From: Pigmentiphaga aceris
GTDB taxonomy: Bacteria > Pseudomonadota > Gammaproteobacteria > Burkholderiales > Burkholderiaceae_B
Direction: 5' to 3'
Length of the DNA: 64,000 bases
Assembly: GCF_008119665.1 (NCBI RefSeq)
Contig: NZ_CP043046.1
Location: 2,356,001-2,420,000, forward strand
Part shown: one piece after another, positions 9,488 to 16,783 of the stretch
How the letters are laid out: each line of letters starts with the position of its first letter
Position numbering within the stretch: the stretch's first letter is position 1
The notes under the pieces: generated by a model
What the model was told of the DNA's origin: nothing
What the model saw: the letters and a program-made list of their open reading frames with translations, nothing else
Databases searched by the model: none
Translations under genes and position numbers: made by a program

Positions 9488-10402
9488 ATGAGCAATCTCG
9501 ACGCGTTCAGCAGCCAGGGCATCGACCGCGATGCCGATATCCGGCGATTCATGCACGACTTGGTCGACAGTTACGACGAAGAGCTGGAACTGGAGATTGA
9601 CGACGGTGAGTCTGGCGGTCTGGTCGACCGCGAAGCGCGCCGCCTGTATTTCCGCGAGCTGTTCCGCCTGCAGGGTGAACTGGTCAAGCTGCAGGACTGG
9701 GTGCAGCATACCAAGCAGAAGGTGGTGATTCTGTTTGAGGGGCGCGATGCGGCAGGCAAGGGTGGCGTGATCAAGCGTATTACGCAGCGGCTGAACCCGC
9801 GTGTGGTGCGCGTGGCAGCCTTGCCGGCACCGAACGATCGTGAGCGCACGCAGTGGTATTTCCAGCGGTATATCGCGCACCTGCCGGCTGCGGGCGAGAT
9901 GGTCTTGTTCGATCGCAGTTGGTACAACCGCGCGGGTGTCGAGCGGGTGATGGGGTTTTGTTCGGACGAGGAATATGAAGAGTTCTTCCGTACCGTGCCG
10001 GACTTTGAACGCATGCTGGTTCGTTCGGGCACGGTGCTGATCAAGTATTGGTTCTCGATCACGGATGAGGAACAGCATGCGCGTTTCCTGGGGCGTATTC
10101 ATGATCCGCTGAAGCAGTGGAAACTCAGCCCGATGGATTTGGAGTCGAGGCGTCGGTGGGAGGAGTACACCAAGGCGAAGGAGATCATGCTGGAGCGCAC
10201 GCATATTCCGGAGGCTCCCTGGTGGGTGGTGCAGGCGGTGGACAAGAAGAAGGCGCGGCTGAACTGCATCAGCCATTTGCTGGATCAGCTTCCTTATGCG
10301 GAAGTGCCGCACGATCCGGTGTTGTTGCCGGCGCGGGTGCGCAATGCAGACTATTTCCGGCATCCGGTGCCGGCGGAGATGTATGTGCCGGAGAAGTATT
10401 GA
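9488..10402 (+). CDS. ppk2: Polyphosphate kinase 2
   Basis: A 304-residue PPK2-family enzyme with a thymidylate-kinase-like P-loop fold. Walker A is GRDAAGKGG (residues 85-93), and the second motif LFDRSWYNRAG (around 140-150) supplies the catalytic Asp/Arg and the start of the lid; KYWFSI and the YTKAKEIML segment are also typical. PPK2 enzymes use polyphosphate to phosphorylate nucleoside diphosphates or monophosphates. With one PPK2 domain and this length it looks like a class I (NDP kinase) type, but the class is inferred. The Pho-like array upstream fits a role in phosphate storage. Confidence 0.93.
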   Translation: MSNLDAFSSQGIDRDADIRRFMHDLVDSYDEELELEIDDGESGGLVDREARRLYFRELFRLQGELVKLQDWVQHTKQKVVILFEGRDAAGKGGVIKRITQRLNPRVVRVAALPAPNDRERTQWYFQRYIAHLPAAGEMVLFDRSWYNRAGVERVMGFCSDEEYEEFFRTVPDFERMLVRSGTVLIKYWFSITDEEQHARFLGRIHDPLKQWKLSPMDLESRRRWEEYTKAKEIMLERTHIPEAPWWVVQAVDKKKARLNCISHLLDQLPYAEVPHDPVLLPARVRNADYFRHPVPAEMYVPEKY

Positions 10403-10476
10403 TTTTCTTGGGCAGGTTTTTTCGGCAGGTTTTTTAGCGGGACGGTTTTTGTTGGGGTTCTTGCTGTGTGTTTTTA

Positions 10477-10860
10477 AGTCAGTCGCGGGTGGTGGGGCCG
10501 CGTCGTCTGCCCCGCTGGACCTACGCGTCGGGTCTCCCGCCCTCCACGTCGTCCAGAAGGGCAGCCGTCACGGCCCCACCACCCACGCCTTCAGAACTGC
10601 TCGGGTTAAAAGCTAATCCCGCCTATGGGCGTTTGCCGTTTCTCTGGCTGCCAGGTGCTGTACGCGGTTCTCGGCATGCGATGGCCACCATTCTTGAGTG
10701 CCATGCGGCCGGCCCCGGAGATTGGCTGGCCAGGTCGCCACGAAGCGGCTCAGCGGCTCACGCATCGGGCCGTTCTTCAGCAGCCTTTTACCGCAGCGCC
10801 ACTCAAGAAAATTTGCGCTTCTGCTTGGTGGTGGGGTGACTTGGAAGCGGGTGGCCGCGC
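10477..10860 (+). repeat. Left arm of a ~1 kb imperfect inverted repeat
   Basis: This 384-base segment matches the reverse complement of 11092-11477 over nearly its whole length, by eye about 80-85 percent with few indels. It starts 74 bases after the ppk2 stop. It carries a 98-base hairpin at its outer end and conserved blocks around 10625-10680 and 10795-10840. Reading frames in it differ in phase from the other arm, so it is treated as non-coding. Confidence 0.85.
10487..10584 (+). repeat. Long two-stage hairpin in the left arm
   Basis: The outer stem is GGGTGGTGGGGCCG (10487-10500) with CGGCCCCACCACCC (10571-10584), a perfect 14-bp match. Inner stems are CTGCCC (10507-10512) with GGGCAG (10559-10564) and CTGGAC (10515-10520) with GTCCAG (10551-10556). 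The nested order means one RNA or DNA strand could fold into a single interrupted hairpin. Confidence 0.85.
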
Positions 10861-11091
10861 ACCAGGTAATGCGACGAAAAGGCGGGGCGTTGATGGTTGG
10901 CGCTTTGAAGGCTATGCATTGAACGTTCGAAGCGGTGAAGACCATTCGGAGCGATGAAGAACGGTAATGAATGGTGGTAACGCTGATGCTGCTGCTGGGC
11001 GTTTCCTAAAATCATTACACGTCCGCTGAGCGCATGTATCAAATCAGCCGCCAGCGCCACAATTGTCACGGTCGCTCTCCGCATGCTGTGA
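10861..11091. other. Unique centre of the inverted repeat, no gene seen
   Basis: These 231 bases separate the two arms. They contain short runs such as CTGCTGCTG and no reading frame with family features, ribosome site or membrane or DNA-binding signature. No transposase fragment was recognised. Confidence 0.5.
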
Positions 11092-11477
11092 CGCGGCGGC
11101 CATCCGCTTCGGTGTCACCCCACCATCAAGCAGAAGCGCAAATTTTCATGAGTGGCGTTGCCGTAAAAGGCAGCTGAAGAACCCACCGAATCGTGAGCCA
11201 GAGATACCGCTTCGTGGCGACCTGGCCAGCCAATCCCCAAGGCCAGCCGCGTAGCGATCAAGATTGGTGGCCCACGCATGCCGAGAACCGCGTCCAGCAC
11301 CAAGCAGCCAGCAAAACGGCAAACGCCCACAGGCGGGATTCGCTTTTAACCAAACGTCTTTGAAGGCGTGGGTGGTGGGGCCGGATTGGCTGCCCTTCTG
11401 GACGACGTGGAGGGCGGGAGTCCCGACGCGAAAGTCCAGCGGGGCAGACTAGCCGGCCCCACCACCCGCGACTGACT
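11092..11477 (-). repeat. Right arm of the ~1 kb imperfect inverted repeat
   Basis: Reverse complement of the left arm (10477-10860). It starts, in its own direction, 90 bases after the nemA stop, so both arms have the same orientation relative to the gene they follow. A frame reading SQSRVVGPASLPRWT is shared in part with the left arm, but the two copies differ by stops and a phase change further on. Confidence 0.85.
11370..11467 (-). repeat. Long two-stage hairpin in the right arm
   Basis: The outer stem GGGTGGTGGGGCCGG (11370-11384) pairs with CCGGCCCCACCACCC (11453-11467), 15 bp perfect. The inner stems CTGCCC (11390-11395) with GGGCAG (11442-11447) and CTGGAC (11398-11403) with GTCCAG (11434-11439) repeat the architecture of the left arm, while the bases between stems differ. 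Confidence 0.85.
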
Positions 11478-11500
11478 AAAGCACACCCACACCGTCACAA

Positions 11501-11538
11501 CAAAAAAGCCAGCCGCATCAAAAAAACGCAACTGGCTT
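11501..11538 (-). terminator. Candidate terminator after nemA
   Basis: On the minus strand AAGCCAG (11538-11532) pairs with CTGGCTT (11512-11506), followed by a T-rich run. The 19-base loop makes it a moderate candidate; it sits 30 bases after the nemA stop. Confidence 0.5.
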
Positions 11539-11567
11539 CAGTACTTCACTTGGCTATAGAACCAGCC

Positions 11568-12695
11568 TCAAGCAGCCTTGGCTTCATCCAGCGTCGGGTA
11601 GTCCGTATACCCGTGCTCACCGCCACCGTAGAAGGTGCTTTGGTCCGGCGTATTCAGCGGTGCCTTCTCCTTCAGGCGACGCACCAAATCCGGGTTGGCA
11701 ATGAACGCCTTGCCGAAAGCAACCGCATCCACCTTGCCATCCGCCACCGCCTTCTCAGCCAGTTCACGGTCATAGTCATTGTTGCCAATCCATGCCGCCG
11801 CACCACCAGCCTTGGTATACGCAGTCCGCAACGCCGCGTAATCAAACGGCACATCGCCTTGCTGGAAATCACGCGGGCCGCCAGTTGCACCCTCGATGAT
11901 GTGCACAAACGCCAGCTTGTGCGCCGCCAGCTTCTCCACCACATGCGTGAACAGCGCCTGCGCATCCAGATCGCTTGCGTCGTTGGCTGGCGTCACGGGC
12001 GAAATACGGATACCAGTGCGGCCCGCGCCAATCTCGGCCACGATGGCATTCACCACCTCACCCAACAAACGGGCACGGTTCTCGATGCTGCCACCGTAAG
12101 CATCAGTCCGCACGTTGCTGCCGCTGCGCAAGAACTGGTCGATCAGGTAGCCATTGGCCGCATGGATTTCCACGCCGTCAAAGCCTGCATCGATCGCAGC
12201 ACGCGCAGCGCGGCGGTAGTCTTCGACAATGCCGGGCAGCTCGGACAATTCCAGCGCACGCGGGGCCGAGGTCGGCACAAAATCACCGGAACCGTCTTCC
12301 TTCAAGATGAAGGTCTTGGCCTTGGCGGTGATCGCTGACGGGGCAACCGGTGCGCCGCCATTCGGCTGCAAGGACGTGTGCGAAATACGGCCCACATGCC
12401 ACATCTGCACGACGATCTTGCCGCCTGCAGCATGCACGGCGTCGGTGACCTGTTTCCAGCCTGCCAGCTGTTCTTCCGAATACAAGCCCGGCACATCGGC
12501 GTAGCCCTGGCCTTGATGCGAGATTGCAGTTGCTTCCGTGATCAGCAAGCCGGCCGTGGCGCGCTGCGCGTAGTAGGTGGCGGTGATCGGCAGCGGCACG
12601 GCGCGCGGGGAGCGGTTGCGGGTCAGGGGCGCCATCACGACGCGATTGGCCAGGTGCAGGTCACCGGCAACCAGGGGATCGTAGAGCGTAGTCAT
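11568..12695 (-). CDS. nemA: Alkene reductase, old yellow enzyme family
   Basis: A 375-residue TIM-barrel FMN enzyme. Visible family features are the N-terminal NRVVMAPLTRNRS, VQMWHVGR, the substrate-binding His/Asn pair in IHAANGYLIDQF, the AYGGSIENRARL segment and the late YTDYPTLDEA. NemA-type enzymes reduce activated C=C bonds (N-ethylmaleimide, enones) and some nitro compounds with NADPH. ATG 12695 (MTTLYDP) is chosen over an upstream in-frame start because it matches the family N-terminus and follows GGGAG. It is the last gene of an arsR-type regulator / MFS remnant / nemA run on the minus strand, suggesting induction by electrophiles. Confidence 0.92.
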   Translation of the reverse strand: MTTLYDPLVAGDLHLANRVVMAPLTRNRSPRAVPLPITATYYAQRATAGLLITEATAISHQGQGYADVPGLYSEEQLAGWKQVTDAVHAAGGKIVVQMWHVGRISHTSLQPNGGAPVAPSAITAKAKTFILKEDGSGDFVPTSAPRALELSELPGIVEDYRRAARAAIDAGFDGVEIHAANGYLIDQFLRSGSNVRTDAYGGSIENRARLLGEVVNAIVAEIGAGRTGIRISPVTPANDASDLDAQALFTHVVEKLAAHKLAFVHIIEGATGGPRDFQQGDVPFDYAALRTAYTKAGGAAAWIGNNDYDRELAEKAVADGKVDAVAFGKAFIANPDLVRRLKEKAPLNTPDQSTFYGGGEHGYTDYPTLDEAKAA

Positions 12696-12821
12696 GAAGC
12701 AGTTATCTCCCAAGGAAACGAAAGGTCGGCTGACAGAGGTCATCGACGAGTAATTCAGAACGTAGTGAAGGCCCGGTCAACGCGTTCAACCGACCGTCCA
12801 CCCTGCGTGTCATTCAGCAGT

Positions 12822-13121
12822 TCAATCCATCACGGGCGTAAGCGCCGCCGTGCCGCGCGAGCGTGAGGTCAGCACCGCTGCGCCAACACCCAGCAACGCG
12901 AGTGCCGCACCGACCAGCGGAATGGCATCCAGGCCAAAGCCACGTTGCAGCACCAGGCCACCCAACCACGCGCCCAGCGCATAGACCGTGACCAGCCAGC
13001 CCGCGCCGGGAATCGACACACCCAGGTCGAGCGCCACCTCGGGCAGCAAGCCCATGATGACAAATTCGGTAGTGCCGATCGCAAAAGCGCTGAGCGCCAG
13101 AACTAGCATTGGAAAAGGCAT
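12822..13121 (-). pseudogene. MFS transporter remnant, in-frame internal deletion
   Basis: The open frame encodes 99 residues where the DHA1-type MFS family has about 390. Residues 1-50 are the family N-terminus (AFAIGTTEFVIMGLLPEVA, then WLVTVYALG). The frame then passes directly into what reads as the C-terminal end (GAWLGGLVLQRGFGLDA, then the last hydrophobic helix). About 290 residues appear to be missing with the frame kept. The joint lies at an ALGAW/YALG match shared by both ends in intact homologues, suggesting deletion between short repeats. It keeps about three hydrophobic segments and is unlikely to transport anything. It lies between the ArsR-type gene and nemA. Confidence 0.75.
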
Positions 13122-13195
13122 GTTGCTCACATTTTCGGAGGGGCAGGGCGTGTTTGGTGTGGAGGATCAGCAGTGTTGAACTGAAGAAACGCAGT

Positions 13196-13489
13196 TCAAA
13201 GATCCCGATCCAGATGCTTCACAAACGCCTCGATGGTCGGTTCATTGCGCTTGTAGAACACCCATTGCCCGATGCGCCGCGTGATCACCAGGTCTGCCCG
13301 CTGCAATACCGCCAGGTGAGAAGACACGGTGGATTGCGACAGACCGCAGCGCTCGAAACTGCCGGCGCATACGCCCACTTCAAGCGGATGATCCTGCTGC
13401 GAGAAATGCTGATCCGGCTCTTTGAGCCAGCGCAGCATGTCGCGTCGAACGGGGTTGGCAAGCGCCTTCAGAATTTCGTCGGGGTCCAT
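13196..13489 (-). CDS. ArsR-family winged-helix regulator
   Basis: A 97-residue protein with the full ArsR/SmtB fold: N-terminal KALANPVRRDMLRWL, recognition helix GLSQSTVSSHLAVLQRADLV, and a beta-wing ending RRIGQWVFYKR. Only two cysteines are seen (VCAGSFERCGLS, around residues 40-48), so metal sensing is possible but not typical; many such regulators next to nemA-type genes sense electrophiles or oxidants through cysteine. It is the first gene of the minus-strand run leading to nemA. Dyads just upstream (13573-13608) are likely operators. Confidence 0.85.
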   Translation of the reverse strand: MDPDEILKALANPVRRDMLRWLKEPDQHFSQQDHPLEVGVCAGSFERCGLSQSTVSSHLAVLQRADLVITRRIGQWVFYKRNEPTIEAFVKHLDRDL

Positions 13490-13572
13490 GGCAGCAGCAG
13501 AAAAAAGGGTGTTGTCGATGTAGAACCATGCAAGGACTGTCAGCCTGCAACGGATTTCATCGATTCAAATAT

Positions 13573-13608
13573 CGTGATTTCACGAATCATAGATCGAAAA
13601 TATTCGAT
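13573..13608 (-). promoter_or_regulatory. Two dyads upstream of the ArsR-type gene, likely operators
   Basis: CGTGATTTCACG (13573-13584) is a near-perfect palindrome and ATCGAAAATATTCGAT (13593-13608) is an ATCGAA/TTCGAT dyad with a 4-base centre. They lie 84-119 bases before the ArsR-type start in an AT-rich promoter-like patch. Autoregulation is inferred. Confidence 0.5.
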
Positions 13609-13741
13609 ATGAAAGGGGTTAACCCGTAACTCTTTTCACCCGACGTTATGCAAATCTTGCATAACTGGATGCACCGACAGCATTGGGCAAAGTGGCCTGG
13701 TGTCGCTAAGCTCTCGCCATTCGTCAACTCCGCGAGTCACC

Positions 13742-15052
13742 ATGAACGCCCCCAGCGTACCGGCCAAAACCATTGCCGATCCCAACGCACTGCCGTCCTA
13801 CCTCAACGCCGACAACCTCGGGCCTTGGGGCAACTATTTGCAGCAGGTCGATCGGGTAGCTCCTTACCTGGGGTCACTGGCGCGCTGGATCGAAACGCTC
13901 AAGCGCCCGAAACGCGCGCTGATCGTTGATGTGCCGATCGAACTCGACAACGGCACCGTGGCCCACTTCGAGGGCTACCGCGTGCAGCACAACCTGTCGC
14001 GCGGTCCGGGCAAGGGGGGGGTGCGTTTCCACCAGGACGTCACGCTGTCTGAAGTGATGGCACTGTCGGCCTGGATGTCGGTGAAGAACGCCGCCGTGAA
14101 CGTGCCTTACGGCGGTGCCAAGGGCGGCATCCGTGTCGATCCGAAGCTGCTGTCGCGTGCCGAACTGGAACGCCTGACCCGTCGCTACACCAGCGAAATC
14201 GGCTTCATCATCGGCCCGAACAAAGACATTCCCGCGCCCGACGTCAACACCAACGAACAGGTGATGGCATGGATGATGGACACCTACTCGATGAACTCGG
14301 GCAGCACCTCCACCGGCGTGGTCACCGGCAAGCCGATCTCGCTGGGCGGTAGCCTGGGTCGCAAGGAAGCCACCGGCCGCGGCGTGTTCGTGGTGGGTAC
14401 CGAAGCAGCCAAGCACCTGAACATCGACATCGTCGGTGCGCGTGTGGTGGTGCAGGGCCTGGGCAACGTGGGTGGCGTCGCCGCCAAGCTGTTCCATGAA
14501 GCCGGTGCACGCGTGATTTCCGCGCAAGACCACAAGGGCATCGTCTACGCCCCCAATGGCATCGATGTGCCGGCACTGCTGGAACACGTGTCGCGCCACG
14601 GCAGCGTCGAAGGCTACCCGACCGAACCGCTGGATTCGGACGCGTTCTGGGCACTGGAATGCGAATTCCTGATCCCCGCCGCGCTGGAATCGCAGATCAC
14701 GGAAAAGAACGCCCCGTTCGTGCGTGCCCGCATGGTCATCGAAGGTGCCAACGGCCCGACCACGCCGGCCGCCGATGACATCTTGCGCGAGCGCAACATC
14801 CTGGTCGCCCCGGACGTGATCGCCAATGCTGGCGGCGTGACCGTGTCGTACTTCGAGTGGGTGCAGGATTTCTCCAGCTTCTTCTGGAGCGAAGACGAGA
14901 TCAACCAGCGCCTGGTTCGCATCATGCAAGAGGCCTTCGGTGCCGTCTGGCAAGTCGCCCAGGACAACCGCGTGACCTTGCGTACCGCCACCTTCATCGT
15001 GGCTTGCACGCGCATTCTGCAAGCGCGTGAAATGCGCGGTCTGTATCCCTGA
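13742..15052 (+). CDS. gdhA: Glu/Leu/Phe/Val dehydrogenase, glutamate dehydrogenase type
   Basis: A 436-residue enzyme of the hexameric glutamate dehydrogenase family. It interconverts glutamate and 2-oxoglutarate with NAD(P)H. Substrate-binding lysines are visible (GKGGVRFH, Lys91; MSVKNAAVN, Lys115) and the catalytic lysine lies in PYGGAKGGI (Lys127). The dinucleotide domain has GLGNVGG in [14 protein letters not shown] 13742 starts the usual betaproteobacterial N-terminus; a GTG 42 bases upstream adds an unlikely extension. It is monocistronic and ends at a strong terminator. Confidence 0.94.
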   Translation: MNAPSVPAKTIADPNALPSYLNADNLGPWGNYLQQVDRVAPYLGSLARWIETLKRPKRALIVDVPIELDNGTVAHFEGYRVQHNLSRGPGKGGVRFHQDVTLSEVMALSAWMSVKNAAVNVPYGGAKGGIRVDPKLLSRAELERLTRRYTSEIGFIIGPNKDIPAPDVNTNEQVMAWMMDTYSMNSGSTSTGVVTGKPISLGGSLGRKEATGRGVFVVGTEAAKHLNIDIVGARVVVQGLGNVGGVAAKLFHEAGARVISAQDHKGIVYAPNGIDVPALLEHVSRHGSVEGYPTEPLDSDAFWALECEFLIPAALESQITEKNAPFVRARMVIEGANGPTTPAADDILRERNILVAPDVIANAGGVTVSYFEWVQDFSSFFWSEDEINQRLVRIMQEAFGAVWQVAQDNRVTLRTATFIVACTRILQAREMRGLYP

Positions 15053-15099
15053 TTGTGAATTTGATCGGGGCGGGACATGTTCCCGCCCGGTAGTCATGC

Positions 15100-15130
15100 A
15101 AAAGGCAGCTTTCGGGCTGCCTTTTTCTTT
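15100..15130 (+). terminator. Rho-independent terminator after gdhA
   Basis: AAAAGGCAGC (15100-15109) pairs with GCTGCCTTTT (15116-15125) across TTTCGG and runs into a T-rich tail. The leading A run would let it work on both strands. Confidence 0.85.
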
Positions 15131-15238
15131 TTGCGATACGTATTTCCGCCTGGCATCCGGCGCTTGCGAACCTTGAACGCTCTGGCACACTTCACCAAAA
15201 TCAATCTTTTCGCCAGACCTATATATGGGGCTTTTGCA

Positions 15239-16129
15239 ATGGACCTGAGAGATCTTCGCTACTTCGAGACCATTGCCGAGTTACAGCATCTGGGACAAGC
15301 ATCAGTCAGGTTGCATCGGACTCAGCCTGCGCTGACGAGCAGTATCCGTCGTCTGGAGGCTGATTGCGGCACCGCGCTGTTCGAGAAGGCAGGTCGTGGT
15401 ATCAAGCTGACCGAGGCGGGCAAGGTGCTGCTGAAGTGGGCGCAGCGCATGCGCTTTGATGTCGAAGACGCCAAGCATGAAATCGAGACGATTGGCTTGG
15501 GCTTGGCGGGCCATGTGCGCCTTGGCATCGTGCCCACGGCTGCCCAGTTTCTGCTTCCCTCCGTTGCCCGTGATCTGTTGCGACAAGCACCCGAGGTGAC
15601 CCTGCGTACCGAGGTCGGACTTGTCGACACGCTGATTCCGCATCTGCGTGCAGGCGAGCTGGATATGGTCGTTGGCTCCGAGGGCACCAGCGAGGCAGGT
15701 TATGTGTCGCGCTTGCTGGCCGAAGACGTCATCGTCGTCGCGGCGAGCGAACACCATGAAGTGTTGGGCCGCTCCGTCACGCTGAAAGACCTGACGGCGT
15801 ATCGGTGGGCGCTTCAGCCGCCTGGTGCGCCCACGCGAGACTGGCTTGATCAGACCTTCGAACGAAAGGGGTTGCCGCGTCCGAAGGTGCAGGTCGAGAC
15901 AACCATGTTGCTCATGCTGCCCGACTTGGTCGCCCAGACCGGCCTGCTCAGCTTTGTCTCGCGGCATCACCTTGAAGGGCGTGCTCGCTTGCTGGGACTG
16001 AAAGAGGTGTCTGTCAAAGGTGCCTCCATGCGGCGGCGCATTGTCGTCACTTATCGCGCCAACAGTTTCCTGTCGCCCGCTGCGCGTCGTCTGATCGATC
16101 TGTTCATACAGGCCGCCCCAAACGCCTGA
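15239..16129 (+). CDS. LysR-family transcriptional regulator
   Basis: A 296-residue LysR protein with an N-terminal winged helix (MDLRDLRYFETIAELQHLGQ, then HRTQPALTSSIRRLEAD) and a substrate domain. ATG 15239 is the family start; the frame stays open upstream through the gdhA terminator, which cannot be coding. The next gene in the same direction is an MFS carboxylate-type transporter, 654 bases away, which may be its target. Its ligand is unknown. An unusual 11-bp repeat array lies 117 bases after its stop. Confidence 0.9.
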   Translation: MDLRDLRYFETIAELQHLGQASVRLHRTQPALTSSIRRLEADCGTALFEKAGRGIKLTEAGKVLLKWAQRMRFDVEDAKHEIETIGLGLAGHVRLGIVPTAAQFLLPSVARDLLRQAPEVTLRTEVGLVDTLIPHLRAGELDMVVGSEGTSEAGYVSRLLAEDVIVVAASEHHEVLGRSVTLKDLTAYRWALQPPGAPTRDWLDQTFERKGLPRPKVQVETTMLLMLPDLVAQTGLLSFVSRHHLEGRARLLGLKEVSVKGASMRRRIVVTYRANSFLSPAARRLIDLFIQAAPNA

Positions 16130-16783
16130 CGCGCACATCCACCCCGGCGTAGGCATGTCGCTGGTGGCATGTCGCCATGCTGTCTTCTGTTTGCTCAGCT
16201 TTCTCTCGGTGTTCACCGCGGTGCGAAGGTGCTGAAACTTCGACCATATTCAGCGCGTATTAAGTATTTATTCAGTGCATATTCAGTATTAATTCAGCTT
16301 ATATTCAGAGTGCGAATCGGGTATTAACTTTTCCATGCATTGCAGCTGTTTTTCGGCGCTAGGGGATTCCCTAGTTCTTGCTGATGCTCAATATGCAAGC
16401 GGCACATGGTGCATCTGCGTAAAGCCCTTCTGGCAGTTGGGTTGAACTGCAAAGCGCTGCATGACCGCAAAAGTTTCATTGATGGATTTTCAGAAATTAT
16501 CGATTGGACCGCGAATTTCCGGACGCCAATACTGAAATCACAACAACGACAAGCAGATCGAGTTGCCCCAGCAGCTCAAGGAGATTTTCCAATGTGCGGT
16601 CCCCCGCATTGATGACCGAGCTCGTGATATCGAGCCTGGTCGACGCCGACATGCGCAACGCCTGGGCATAACGCCAAGCCCGCACCTCGGACCGCATGCC
16701 TTTCTGCTGCGCTGAATATAAAACCCCCGTTTGTCAAAACCCGCTTGTTCAAAGCGGGGTCACTACCTGTCAATGGATTAACC
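16130..16783. other. Long intergenic region, AT-rich repeat array and no convincing gene
   Basis: This 654-base gap lacks any reading frame with recognisable features. Its left part (16240-16340) is AT-rich and holds the TATTCAG array. The right half returns to GC-rich sequence; a minus-strand frame at 16497-16697 is open for 66 residues but could not be matched to a family and may be a decayed gene. A GCGGGTTTTGACAAACGGG-like patch around 16725-16745 may contain the MFS promoter. Confidence 0.5.
16247..16308 (+). repeat. Six direct repeats of TATTCAG at exact 11-bp spacing
   Basis: Units start at 16247 (TATTCAG), 16258 (TATTAAG), 16269 (TATTCAG), 16280 (TATTCAG), 16291 (AATTCAG) and 16302 (TATTCAG). 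The 7-base core is conserved and the 4-base spacers vary (CGCG, TATT, TGCA, TATT, CTTA). This is one helical turn per unit, as in binding arrays for OmpR/PhoB-type response regulators. The regulator and target are unknown. Confidence 0.8.

Noticed and set aside
10468..10957. Open frames inside the left repeat arm (123 and 110 residues)
   Set aside because: The right arm carries the same sequence with stops and a different phase between the two conserved blocks, and no ribosome site or family match is seen. Repeat sequence explains the openness.
11115..11531. Minus-strand open frames in the right arm (71 and 61 residues)
   Set aside because: They mirror the left-arm frames but with many amino-acid changes and a stop between them; treated as non-coding repeat.
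13874..15190. 438-residue minus-strand frame opposite gdhA
   Set aside because: Antisense shadow of a well-defined enzyme, rich in His/Arg with no motifs.
15077..15238. N-terminal extension of the LysR gene
   Set aside because: It runs through the gdhA terminator hairpin, and the family start is at 15239.
16406..16612. 68-residue plus-strand frame after the TATTCAG array
   Set aside because: No ribosome site, family motif or signal; composition looks random.
16497..16697. 66-residue minus-strand frame between the LysR gene and the MFS gene
   Set aside because: It is open and somewhat protein-like, with a faint resemblance to RidA-type proteins, but has no convincing start or motif. It could be a decayed gene; the evidence is too weak to list.
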